Source: Diphasiastrum complanatum
Taxonomy: Eukaryota; Streptophyta; Lycopodiopsida; Lycopodiales; Lycopodiaceae
Reading direction: 5' to 3'
Length of the DNA stretch: 64,000 bases
Assembly (NCBI GenBank): GCA_029204225.1
Contig: MU832073.1
Location: 24,484-88,483 of the forward strand
Below the pieces are notes generated by a model. That model ran no database searches, was not told the origin of the DNA, and worked only from the letters and a program-made list of their open reading frames with translations. Below, one piece after another: positions 22,320 through 33,450 of this stretch (its first letter is position 1; the number at the start of each line of letters is the position of its first letter). The position numbers were made by a program, and so were the translations under genes.

Positions 22320-24480
22320 CAAGTGCTGCCTTGTAGTAAATTTTTCCCGTACAGTTAGTCCCAAATATCTTCGTCTTGTTAGGCCCAACATATCATGATC
22401 GAAATTACAAGTTCGGTATGATCTTTAGTTCATTCCATATAAATCTCGTAGGGTGAATCCTAGTACTGTTAATGGAAAATTCGGTATATGATTTAAGCAG
22501 TATTCAAACCATTAACATTGAACTTTTTGGATATTTGCGATTTTGCAGTTTTCTACCGTCCTTTCCATGCTCACGAGATCGACATACCTTGGGTGTTAGG
22601 CATTCGAGTGCTCGCCTCCCAAGGCCCGTATGTTTCAATGGGTAACCTGGGCGGGGTGTTCTAGATGCGAAATCTTCACTATAAAAATGCGTTCTTTCCT
22701 AGCCCGAGAGGTGTGTTTCACCCTTGCCAGGTATTAAAATTGCCTCTGTGTTTCAAGAGGATCGGCCATGTTTTATTTTAAGTAGCACTATGATGCATAA
22801 CTTATAGATATATGGAATTTCCACTCAAGTTCTTCACTTCACTTCAGCAATTGTGAAACTGTCAAGCAGTCATAAAAAGTATCATGTTCAGCGTGCACAT
22901 ATATTGACTTGATATCTATTTATAGTTGCTTTGTTAATCAGATCACTAGTACATCATACTAAAGTAGTTCGAAAAGAATAGCATCAACAATGTTAGCTAT
23001 TTTTCTCCTCCTACCAATCATTCCATCTACGTTACCACATATCAATCATACGGCCTATCTGATGGTTATAAGCTTTGCTAAGATCTATACTATCAAGCCA
23101 TTCTTGTTACCTAACAGTCATTGCACTGATCAATAAAAAAATATATATATATATAGTTCTATTTAGTCAGACAAAGAGAGGATTCTATATTTCATAACAC
23201 ACCACAACTTATGAATGACAAAATCAGTAATGGCATAGGTAGTAGCAGCAACTGACAATAACAGCCACAATGAATTAATCGATCAAACATCTAGCAGACG
23301 TAACAACATTTTGATTGTGCCCACATTAATCAACAAGGAGAGAAACACCATTCAAATCATCAATAGCTTACCATACTCATAATAGATATTAAAAGCATAC
23401 CTCAGTACTTCCTGAAACTGGTCGATTCTCCTCAAGATTGCTCACTGCTTGTCACTTTTACTGGTTTCGAATCGTCGCTACTTGTTTGGTTTCAGTGTAT
23501 ATGCTGGCTTGGTTTCTTCTAGGCCTCGATCTTGTGTAGTTCCGACCATGTATTGTTCTGGGGGCTGCTCATTGATCAGTATTGCTTCTCCGTGGGTTAT
23601 TTAATCTTCTTACAAGTAGTGCTCAACAATTCAAGTTTTTGGTCAAGGCCACCAGGTTGACGCTCATGAAACTCTTGATAAAGACTGACATAATAGCAGT
23701 ACCTTGTTCGGACTTATGTATGAGGAACTGAATCAGCTGTTCAAGTATTGTCATGCTCAGTTGTAAAACTAGAAATCACAAAGCAGACAATGCTCAAGGA
23801 TGGTGCGCACAGCTTCCCCACTCAAACTTGGAACATGTTATAGTGTCGATGTGAGGACGGATTATGCTATCAAGCTGAAGCATTGTCACGTTAATGTGTG
23901 ATGGCTCTCTTAGAATTTGTCACTAGCTACAATGACCCTTGTATGAGTCAGCATCACTCTCCTTGTGGAAGTCATACAATCAATTGAGGGCTATATTGAC
24001 TGGTAGAGACTACTCATCTCAATCAAAAAGAGTTATCCAATAGTTCATGGGATGACTTCTTTCTTCAATCACCTTTCCCTGGTGATACTCATGGTATGAG
24101 ATTCACTCATGATCTTCAAAAGATAGCGACTGACGTCTAGATGGCAGTGCACGTGGAAATGAGGCATCGCCAATCATCAGTAGTATGACAATTTATTCTT
24201 AGAAGTCAGCACAAGTGGTCAGACCTCTGATCTCCATGCTCAGGTAACAACATATTCTAGTGCTCAGAAGCACGAGACAGGTCTGTCTGATTTCTGACAA
24301 CGTGCTCCAGGGAGAGACGACTAGGTTTTGATTGTGTATTGTGTGACAACGAACCTCCAGATCACATCTCACAACATAGTAAGTAGTAACAATTGTAGCA
24401 TGACGACCATATTTTCACTTTATAATCTGTGAAGGATTTCAGATCATTGATGTTCCAATCCACAAAAAGATCTTGGGTTA
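22320..24480. other. Intergenic, nothing recognised
   Basis: No gene seen. An (AT)n run lies near 23138-23154. Parts of 23600-24480 could be retrotransposon LTR or leader sequence, but no motif proves it. Confidence 0.45.
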
Positions 24481-24492
24481 CAAAAGAAGATA

Positions 24493-25053
24493 CTGTAACA
24501 ATCTCACCAATGTAGAAAAATCAGCATCTATACACAAAATGAGATGCAAACTCTAATAGAACTTGATAAAACATGAATCAAATGATAAAGTACTATTGCT
24601 ATCCGTACAAAACCAGCAAGCTACTTCACATGTGTGAATCCCAAAATTACAAATATAGATCATTCTACACATAGAATTTCATGCAATCACAAGTATAGTG
24701 CACCAATGGATAGTAGAACCCAAGAGAACCATGTATAAGCATGATTGAGATAGAGAAGAGAGAAGATATGTCTCTCCACGAGTTACATCCTTTTATAACA
24801 GGTTCAAACCCTATTTGGCCACTTGGCTTTCCCACCAAAATGCTAACCCTACTATTTTTGGGTCTAGATATAAAGTACCCAACATTCAAATTTGAATCTA
24901 CTCAAACTCGGCTTCTAACTTTCCCACACTTTCAAAAAGTGTTTATTAAAATGAAATTTAGACTAATGAACTTTGAAAAGTCAAACTCTAAGTCTTCAAT
25001 TTGCCAAATATGAAAATATAGCAAATATGATCAAACTAGTTGAATCTTTCACA
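24493..25053 (-). repeat. Copia 3' LTR (5' boundary uncertain)
   Basis: In element orientation the LTR starts TGTGAAAGATTC at 25053, directly after the polypurine tract GAAGAGGGAA (about 25054-25064) and the end of RNase H. About 24730-25050 recurs at 48075-48410. The far boundary at TGTAACAATC (24493) is a guess. Confidence 0.65.
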
Positions 25054-25468
25054 TTCCCTCTTCAACTAGTTTTAGCATGGACTTTGATAACACTCCAAGT
25101 GATGTCCTATGCTTCATGAACAAGTCCTTTCCCAATGCTTTGGTGAAGATATCTGCTACACATTCCCTTGAGGACACATGTTGAAGCTCCACCTCCTTTG
25201 CAATGACTTGCTCCCTCACAAAATGGTACTGCACCTCAATATGTTTGCTCCTAGTATGAAGGATAGGATTGGTTGGTTGCCAACCTTTGGGCTGATTGAT
25301 TGTCAAAAAAGATGATTGGGCTCTCTGAAAAATCCAGCAAGTGAAGATCCCTGATCATCCTCTTGATCCATACCACCCCCTTTGTGCAATGTGTAAGAGC
25401 TTTGTACTCAGCCTCAGTAGATGACAATGAGATAGTGGCTTGTTTCTTCAACATCCATGATATAGCCG
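25049..25468 (-). pseudogene. Copia RNase H, C-terminal end
   Basis: On the minus strand from 25468 it reads AISWMLKKQATISLSSTEAEY, the Ty1/copia RNase H signature. HIEVQYHFVREQV, LQHVSSRECVADIFTKAL and the polyprotein end follow at 25049, with a frame change near 25280. The frame joins abruptly at 25468 to unrelated sequence, so the connection to the RT at 26400-26680 is broken by an insertion and a deletion of roughly 200 codons. Confidence 0.92.
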
Positions 25469-26067
25469 TTCAAAAGTTATGGCCGACCAAAGTTTTTTAA
25501 AAAAAAAGGGAGTCAGATATCGCCCTTGTGCTCGAATAGAGAGGTGCTCTATTCGTGCACAAGAGCGCTACAGTGGCTTGGAAGTAGGTCATGTAGGGTA
25601 CCATTGAAAAGCTCTCGTCAAGCGCTTTCCAACAGTATAAGTTTTGTCTTGATCGAAGCTACGGTTAAAAAGATATGCTATTTTCAATGAACTTTGCATA
25701 TTATGCTATGCATAACATGTCATGCTTGCGGATTGCCCCCGACGCTGAATTATAACATTATTAAGAAAAATATTTTTTCAATTCTAATGAGCTACGTTAC
25801 GTAGCTTTCAACTTTGAGTGTTTTGATTGGTCCATGTGTAAGCAAAATTTGAGAAAAAAATATAAAAAGTAACTTTACTTTGTGAATTGTATCAACTCCA
25901 TGCTGAAATGAGAAGAGCCTTCATGAGTTTGGTGCATTCATTGAGCTCCTTGATCATGCTTGTTTCTTGAGTGATGCATTTATGATCTTGCCCTTCCCTC
26001 CCGCACAAAAAAATTCAAAAGAAACAAAATCGTTTGCGATACATCGAAAAGAAAACCGTTCGTGACA
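25469..26067 (+). repeat. LTR of a second element, inserted in the copia pol
   Basis: The sequence ends ...CGTGACA directly before a TGGTATCAGAGCC primer-binding site, so it is the 5' LTR of a plus-strand element. Its start coincides with the break in the minus-strand copia RNase H at about 25468. Confidence 0.6.
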
Positions 26068-26080
26068 TGGTATCAGAGCC
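26068..26080 (+). other. Primer-binding site (tRNA-iMet type)
   Basis: TGGTATCAGAGCC directly follows a CA-ending LTR. Confidence 0.8.
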
Positions 26081-26131
26081 AACAAGTTATCACTACTGAT
26101 ATCTGATCAGTGATCCTCTAGGCAACACAAT

Positions 26132-26308
26132 ATGGCTACAACGATCCAGACAAGAGTAGCAATCAGTCTTGATGGGAAACAGATGAGTCAGATCAATCTT
26201 GATCAAAAGAAACTCTCTGAAGTAATGATAGTTGAATCCCCTCTTATGAAGCCCAAAGAGATCCAAAAGAAACGGATCAAAAGAAATAGCTGCAGAAAAG
26301 AAAGATGA
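26132..26308 (+). pseudogene. Possible start of a copia gag (58 codons)
   Basis: An ATG frame opens 50 bp after the primer-binding site, where gag of a copia element should begin. It starts MATTIQTRVAISLDGKQMSQ, is rich in Lys near its end, and stops after 58 codons. I do not recognise a domain. Its position is the main support. Only this 5' end of the plus-strand element remains before the minus-strand copia RT resumes at about 26400. Confidence 0.4.
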
Positions 26309-26399
26309 AGACAACCGTGAACCTGCAAAATAAAGCAAGCTCCTCACCCAGCAAGTGGTGGTCAAAGCTCGACATTGCAAGGGTCCAAAGCTCCTCTAA

Positions 26400-27724
26400 T
26401 GCACTCAAGATGATATCATCCACATATATGAGAGAGTAAAAAAGTGTTACGCTTAGCATACCAACTTCTTGGTGCCTGCTTAAGGCCATACAAACTCTTT
26501 TGTAGTAGACACACATGATTTGGCTTTGTTGATGAAATGTAGCTCTCGGGTTGCTCCATGTACACTTCCTCCTAAGATCACCATTCATGAATGTATTTGT
26601 AATATCCATTTTCCATAGATCCCATTCATAAAGTGTAGCAAGTGAGATGATGACTCGAATGCTTACCATCTTTGCCACGGGTGCAAAGGTCTCATCATAG
26701 TCAATCCTTGTTCTTGAGCATATCCTTTTGCCACTAACCTTGCCTTATACTTGTTGATAGATCCATCTTGGTTTGTCTTCACCTTGAAGATCCATTTGCA
26801 TCCAATAGCTTTCTTGTCCTTAGGCAACTCCACCAATCTCCATGTTCCATTTTTCATAAGAGCTTTATATTCAAGATCCATTACTTGGATCCACTCCTCT
26901 TCTTTCCTTGCTTCATCTACACTTGTAGGTTCATCAAAATAGGTTAAGAAAGCAACATAATATCCAGAAACTACTTGCTTACCCTTTTCATCATTTGTGA
27001 GTCTTCTAGGTACTTGTCTTTCCCTTGATGTTCTCCTTGGCTTTTGACTTGATGAAGGTCCATCATCATCACCATCCAAAGTAGGATCCTTTACATCAAC
27101 ATCAAGAATGTTAGATCCATCCACATCTTTATCAATCATGCTTGAAGAAACTTTTGGAATGTTCCTCTCATCAAAGATGACATCTCTACCAATAGTCATT
27201 TATTTAGTAGAAGGAATGTAAACCTTGTAGGCTTTACTCACCTCACTATATCCAACAAAAATACGTCTTCTTGAAGATGGATCCTCCTTGGACCTATCAT
27301 CAAGAGTAATGTTGACATAACATGTGCATCCAAAGGTTCTCAGAAAGTTGACACTCGGCCTCCTCTTGAATAGCATCTCAAAAGGTGTCCTTCCATCCAA
27401 AATAGCACTCGGCCACCTATTGCACAAGAAATTGGCACACAACAAAGCTTGATCCCAAAATGGTTTGTCAAGATTAGCACTTAATCTCATGGCTTTGGCA
27501 CTTTCACATAAAGTCCTATTCTTCCTTTCAGCCACTCCATTTTGTTGTGGGTATACTCCCTCTTGATACCATGTTCATCACAAAAGGCCTTGAACTTGGT
27601 AGATATGTACTCACCACCATTGTCACTCTTGAAGCACTTGATCCTCGTGGAAAATTGGTTCTCCCTTGCATTCTTGAACTTGATAAAGACATCATACACT
27701 TCATCCTTGCTCTTTAGTAGATAG
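26400..27724 (-). pseudogene. Copia integrase and reverse transcriptase (broken)
   Basis: From 27724 down this reads the end of integrase (CFKSDNGGEYISTKF near 27620, MAERKNRTLCESAKAM, PFWDQALLCANFLCNR). The linker VFVGYSEVSKAYKVY-like segment follows, then an acidic Ser/Pro linker. RT begins with GCKWIFKVKTNQDGSINKYK and KARLVAKGYAQEQG. A frameshift near 26665 passes into MAKMVSIRVIISLATLYEWD, another follows near 26580, and the catalytic YVDD lies near 26415. A stop splits 27200 from 27199. The N-terminal half (gag, protease, integrase zinc finger) is missing beyond 27724. Confidence 0.93.
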
Positions 27725-29203
27725 ATCCAACAAAATCTACCTCCTCAACTTCTTGGATATTTCTCTTTATTTCTTCTAGTTGCTTTGCCTGCTTTTGTAG
27801 ATCTTTTTCGGCTGAACAACCAATATAGGTGGTAGTTGGTCTTCGCAAGACACTTGCAATGATCTATCAGCTGCTTCGGTAAGACTATCAAAAACTGGAA
27901 ATTTCTCAGAAAAACAGTAAACTGATGATAAACAAACAGGTGGAAGGAAGGGTGGTGGTGACAATGGTAGATGATGTGGACGATAGACATGAGAATGGAT
28001 GCAGATGTATGACGAGAGGTTGGTTGAAGAAGGAGACTGATTTTCCAATGCTTGTGTTTTCTTTTTCTTAAGGATCTTCGTCATGACTGGAATACGTCTT
28101 CTGATTGAGTCTCTTCGGATTACCCATTTGTCTTCTTTAGCCTTGTGACTGCTCATATTTGACTTATGACCTTGGTTGTCGATCTTGCTGATGTTGTTGT
28201 TGGCAGCGTAACTGCTCCAGTGGATCCAAGCAGATCCACTCTCTCCCCCCCCAAAAAAAAAATCTGTTGGTGGGGATGTTGTTGCCGGTAACTGTTCATG
28301 CTCAAGATTGGATCGACGTGTGGAACACGTAGTTGAAACTCATTGAACATGCGACTGGACTAAAGATTGAATAAATTTTAACTAAATTTGTTTCGATCTT
28401 GCTGTAGTTGACTCAAGAAATAATATGGCAATGAGATGCAGGAATCAGCTCTAATTTGACATGTACTTTTCATATTTCTCAAAAATTCTAAACTGTTATA
28501 CAAGGTAATCTGAAGATGGATAGATGAATGAAAATGTGTTCGTGAGATGCTCTACAGAAGACTCTCGTGCAATAGCTATTCCTCAAGCAAAAATAAATCA
28601 CACAAAATAGGTGAAGAGAAACAAGGAAATAAACAAACGTTACAGAGAGTGAGAACTGTATAGCACTTGTCGAACAAAACTTGCATTCATCAACATTGAT
28701 AATGTACCTTGATAGTTGCAATATTTCAGTTGTTTTGTAGAGTTACGTGACTTACTCTGACATGCCCTTGTGAAAACAAGGCAGGATTGGTTACACTAAA
28801 ATCTACCATCGTGGATAGCAGATGTTGTAAGATATAGCTTGAGATGCAGGTATTATTGAGGTACTATGTCCTGAGGACCTCTGTGAACAAGAGATTCAGA
28901 ACTGAATCTCTATCTGGATTTTTGAACCCGAGAAATATTGTGTATTGGCACATTGGAAATCGTATCAACATATGGAAAGACAAAATAGATTTGAGGTTGT
29001 AAAAGGGGAGAAAAACTGTCAATTCCCTGTGGAGATTGCTCTTGGTTGGACATTGTAGCAGATGACGGAATATCGATTTCACTTTCTTTTGACAAGGACT
29101 CATTTCATATTGTCTTTTTTCATTATGGAACTGGTGTATTGTGTGGTATTGTAGAAGTTTGCTAGAAACTTCTCGAGTGAGTAGCAGGTTGAGCGGTTGG
29201 GTG
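27725..29203 (-). other. Decayed gypsy-like 3' flank of a gag
   Basis: Several short minus frames (for example 28910-29103 and 27776-28156, the latter Lys-rich then Pro-rich) lie downstream of the gag at 29204-30539 in the same orientation. They could be decayed linker sequence of that element. No protease, RT or integrase motif was found. Confidence 0.4.
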
Positions 29204-30539
29204 CTATGGTGCTCGTGTGGTTGTCGTGAGGATCCTATCGGGATTCATAACTGACGTGATGGGTAGGTAGGATCGTAGTTGGTTGTTTTGGACAGTCTTT
29301 GAAACTGTGTTTTCTGATACAGTCAGGACACTTAGGATGGTATTTGGTCTTACTGGACAATCAAGCATGAAGTGGCCAGTTTCACCATAGATGAAACATC
29401 TGGTGTGCAATGGCCCTTGTATAACGGCATAACCATCTTGTATGGCTAATGGTTCTGGACTTTCTGGTGGATATACATGATAAGACAAGGCATTTCCAGA
29501 TTGTGATGGTTGTTCTTCATATTGTTGAACTATATGTGCTTGGATAGGTTGATATGAAGGACAAGCATCAACATGATGTGTAGCCCTGCAGTGTGGGCAC
29601 CATATTGTTTTTTGTCTATAAGGTACCTGTGCAGGGCTTGACTGACCAGGCATACTACTTTGGATAGACTTCAGGATAGCTTGAAACTCATTGGTGAGTT
29701 TTTCCATCTGTAGTTGATGTTGCTTATTAAGCAACTCCAACTGAGATTTTCAAAGCTGATCTCGGGTGTCCTCGATCGGCTTCGACTCATGGACCGGAGC
29801 ACGTGGTGCTTGTCTTTCCCTGGATTTGTCAACATCTGATCCTTCGTTTCATCATTGGATTTAAGCTCGCGTCTAATCCATCTTGAAAGGCCGACTAAAA
29901 ACCAGATGATGAGCATCTGTTCGAAGGGTTGTTCTTGTACTTGACTTTTGAGGCGTTTTAACGCTCGATATAGTCTCGTACGCGCTCATGCTTTGCCATC
30001 TTGATGTTATTCAATTTGACAAAAGGGCTTTCGATCAAGCGAAAGGGCTTAAAACGCTTGACAAATGACTCTTTTAGAATTGACCAGTCTGTTTTATCTT
30101 CACGATCAAGGTTGAAAAACCAATCACGTGCTTTAGCGATCATGGTCATCAAAAACAACTAGACCATAGCATCGGGAGATGTTTTGCCATACACATCACA
30201 TGCATTGTCAAAGAGTTGCAAAAATCTTTGAGGGTCCGGACTACCGTCAAACTTGGGTAGATCTAATTTGGATGTACGTCTTTCAAGATGAGCTCCGTGG
30301 ATAGTAGGAACTCCATTAGGGTTGGTTCTGACCTGTGAGGGCTTAGCACCAGAAAAATGGAGTCGTGCGCGTGAAGACTTGGCTCTATCAAGTTCTTGTC
30401 CCTCGAATGGGTTTGTGGATGGCTCTTGGAGTTCGGCCCGCATGCGGTAGAACCTATGATGTCTGATTTGTTCAACGACAGGGGACCTGATCTCGTATGG
30501 ATAATCGTCTGAGACTTCAGAATCTTTTTGGTGGTCCAT
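29204..30539 (-). pseudogene. Gypsy gag relic (tRNA-Asp-group-like)
   Basis: From 30539 it reads a basic N-terminal region, then LDLPKFDGSPDPQRFLQLF, a TAG near 30160, and WFFNLDREDKTDWSILKESF with KHERVRDYIERV. IWFLVGLSRWIRRELKSND follows in another frame near 29870. A knuckle-like CFIYGETGHFMLDC is at 29390-29350 (C-x2-C pattern changed to C-x3-G, so the second Cys is lost), with CPHCRATHHVDAC near 29590. The order and words parallel the plus-strand gag at 57466-58440, so both belong to one gypsy family. Several stops and frame changes make it inactive. Confidence 0.85.
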
Positions 30540-31649
30540 TGGGTACTGGTGCCTTTGTTTTTTTTTAATTTTTTTTTTTAACAGTCCCTACGGTTTATGG
30601 TGGATGCGGTGTGCGGTTTGCGGTGGGGTGCGGGTGATTGCAGTCAGTGGCATTATGGGGTCTGTTGCGGTCAGTTATGATCTGGTTTGGTTTAGACGGG
30701 GAAATGTGGTCTTGACATGTGAATTCGATGTCGACGGGTGAACGTGGTTTGGACGGGAAAATGTGGTTTGATGGTGGTGTGTGTGCGGTGAATGCGATCT
30801 GGTGATGTTTGTTGCAGTTGTAGATTGTGGAATGTGTTTTTCACGGTTTGATGGTGGAGGTAGTCGGTGTGCGGTTGGAATACGATTCAAGGACGAATGT
30901 GGCTAGGTTGCGATTGTCTGCGGTGCAACAACGGATGTGGTTGTGGGCAGGGTAATGTGGTGGTAGCGGTTCAAGGGTGGACGTAGTTAGGAGGTGGTCG
31001 GCTTAGTCCAGTAAGATAAGGGGTGTGTGGGGGCTGTTGCTACAATGCAAGGGCGGGCAATTGGTGTGTGGGTAGTTGCTTGTGGTAGTCTCGTTGGCAG
31101 ATAGAGCGTTCGCAAGTAGGTCGTGTGCTGGGCAAAGTGTTTGCGTGCAGGTGAGGACTCAGTTGCGATTGGAGTCGTGTGCTACGAGGAATGCGGCTAC
31201 GATGTCTACGGTTACATGTGGTTATGATGGGTGATGGTGGTGTCAGCGGTCGATTGTGGTTGCAGCGGACAATTGCGGTTGCAGCGATTAGTGATGGTGA
31301 TTGCGACGGCTCAAGGTGATTACGATGGTGTAAGGTCTGGGGTGCGGTTGAGGATTGTCAGTTGTGATTGTATGCTGTGATGGTGGTTACGACAGGGCAA
31401 TGATGGATGGGGTTGGAATACGAGTGAAAGAATGATGGGATTGGATTACAAGGTGACGGAATGATGGGATTGGATTGCGGTCCTGATGGTGTAAGTGTGG
31501 AGGTAGTGTGTTGGTGAATACGGTGGGAGTGCGATCTGTTGCAATCGAAGGAGAATGCAGTGGGGTGTGATTATGTGTAGACATTGCGGTGGGTTGCGGT
31601 GAATGTGATCTCTACGGTGCAGAGACTGATGCAATGGAGGATCTAACGC
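30540..31649 (-). repeat. Strand-asymmetric GTG/CGGT-rich tract
   Basis: About 1.1 kb upstream of the minus-strand gag is strongly G- and T-rich on the plus strand. Words such as TGCGGTT, GTGGTTG, GCAGCG and GATGGTG recur without a fixed period. It occupies the position of the gag leader or LTR and runs straight into the 25-bp minisatellite. Confidence 0.65.
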
Positions 31650-32063
31650 AGGGTCATCGGTCGAGATTGGAATGAGGTCGTCGATTGAGATTTTACTGAG
31701 GGCCATCGGTTGAGATTTCACAGGGCACCGTCGGTTGAGATTTGATTGAGGGCCGTCAGTCGAGATTTCACAGGGCACCGTCGGTTGATATTTGGTTGAG
31801 GGCCGTCGGTCGAGATTTCACAGGGCACCGTCGATTGAGATTTGATTGAGGGCCGTCGGTCGAGATTCTAGAAAAAGACTTTGGTTGAGATTTGAAGGAT
31901 GGTGTCGGTTGAGATTGGAATGAGGCCGTTGGTTGAGATCTGATGGAGTACCGTCGGTTGAGATCTGAGTGGAAACCGTCGGTCGAGATTTTGTGGACTG
32001 GCGTCGGTTGAGATTTGAAGGACAATGTCGGTTGAGATTGGAATGAGGCCGTCGGTTGGCGGC
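31650..32063. repeat. 25-bp minisatellite, about 17 units
   Basis: Successive GAGAT words start at 31663, 31687, 31712, 31737, 31762, then a GATAT variant at 31787, and 31812, 31837, 31862, 31887, 31911, 31935, 31960, 31985, 32010, 32034. This is a regular 24-25 bp spacing. Each unit runs GAGATTT, a variable middle, and CCGTCGGTT or CCGTCGGTC. Between 31712 and 31862 two variants alternate (CACAGGGCA and GATTGAGGG middles), giving a 50-bp higher-order repeat. No unique spacers are present. Confidence 0.95.
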
Positions 32064-32931
32064 CTGATGCTCTGCTCTTTCGCTGTATTCTGCTCGTTGA
32101 TAGACTTTCATGCACATCTATTTTGTTTCTATTATTTTTTTTTTTTTGGCTCTACTACCCACATTCTCTATATATTCTTTTTGATCCAGAAAAAGGTCTA
32201 TATCTCCACTATGTGGAGTTTACAAGATAGCTTATCAGAGAATTACAAGACTAGTTAACGCTAATCGACTAACTAGTTACTCTCCTCTATAGCTAAATGT
32301 TTCAGCTGAGTGTGAAGCTTAAGACTCCATGCCCGTTGAACTGCCAGCTGGTAGCGCGAAAGATTTTCTTTCGTTTCTTTTTGTTTCGTGTTGCTTCGCA
32401 TCTTTTTGGTCCTGGAGGCATGTTTGATTTTTGTGAATTGTTTGACCTTCAAGTTTCGCTTCGTTTCATGTTTAGGGTTTTTGAGACACGTTGACTTTCA
32501 CGAATTGTTCGAGGCATGTTGACTTTTGCGTCGCGGCAAAGTTGCATGAGTTCACCATTTCGAATATGATTGCTGGTCACTGTCGGCTATATCATTCCTA
32601 TAATCCTCCAGAATGTAGACAGACACTGCTAACCTACGTTTAAGTTAATTCAGCATTCAACAAGATTGAACCTATGTGTGGAATAGATAAACAAGTGAAT
32701 GAGATACATGAACAATAAGCAGACAATAATTCAATCGAGATTAGACAATTTGAATGATATTTGCATAACAACTACAACATCATCTATTGATCCTCTTGTT
32801 CAAGCACTATGTGACAAACCCACACAGCGCATTGGCGTGAGAGAAGCGGTGTTCTCTCACAAACAATGTCTCGTTTACTAGCGGACTACTTGGATCTCTG
32901 TGGATCCTGCTTACAATGTCTCGCTCACTGG
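32064..32931. other. Retroelement-like non-coding sequence
   Basis: No gene. TTCGTTTC words and ATTGTTCGA-type motifs near 32360-32540 resemble those at 47690-47830. An imperfect pair ACAATGTCTCG...GCGGACT occurs at about 32864-32887 and 32911-32938. Confidence 0.45.
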
Positions 32932-33064
32932 CGGACTTCTCTATTCTATATTTTTTATCTGCATCTTCTTGTATCATTAGTGCATCTAGCAACTGCATAT
33001 ATTCAGAGTAACATTTTTGATTAGATAGATTAAGCAATCTAAGAGTAATCACAGATTATAAGAG
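32932..33064. repeat. Dispersed 133-bp repeat, copy 1
   Basis: The sequence from CTTCTCTATTCT through TTTTTGATTAGATAGATTAA to TATAAGAGCG recurs at about 47464-47601 with few differences. In both places it joins retroelement sequence, suggesting an LTR end or a small mobile unit. Confidence 0.85.
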
Positions 33065-33450
33065 CGACTAGAAGCTTCACCCCCAAACCAAGGGATAAGA
33101 AGCATGAAGGTAGAGTGAAACCTTGGCAATGAATCAATGATCACAATGAGGAGTAGGACGAGTTTGGCCTCAATATATAGAGCCAAAAGCAACCTGGGCA
33201 CATAGCCATGCATAGCCCTAAGTTTCTTATACATAGATTCACCTAGAATAGAGTCCTAAGCATGGACCAACTACTCATAGAATTGCTATTGATAACTCTA
33301 CACATGCATACACTGTCTCATACCTTGTCTAAACTCCATTTCGTGTGTTCTGGGCCTCACAAGGATATTAGCTACTTTTGGGTCACGTCCAGTACGACGT
33401 GGCATAACTAATAGCTTGATTTACTAGAGTACCGTGTATCCAAGTCGTGA
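33065..33450 (-). repeat. LTR-like dispersed repeat, copy C (inverted to copy D)
   Basis: The reverse complement of this block matches 37165-37545 almost throughout. Shared parts include GAAGCTTCTAG, GGCTCTATATATTGAGG, GCATGGCTATGTGCC, TGCATGTGTAGAGTTATCAA, CTTGTGAGGCCC and GTTATGCCACGTCGTACT. The TATATATTGAGG run is a likely LTR promoter. Reading on the minus strand, it follows the decayed coding region at 33440-34330. Confidence 0.85.

Noticed and set aside
22560-22740. GC-richer stretch that looked rRNA-like
   Set aside because: No conserved rRNA block could be recognised.
31650-32063. CRISPR-like regular repeats
   Set aside because: Units are adjacent 24-25 bp tandem copies without unique spacers, in a plant genome.
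31768-32117. Minus-strand frames of about 100-115 codons
   Set aside because: They only reflect the 25-bp minisatellite, whose length is not a multiple of three, so no peptide is conserved between units.
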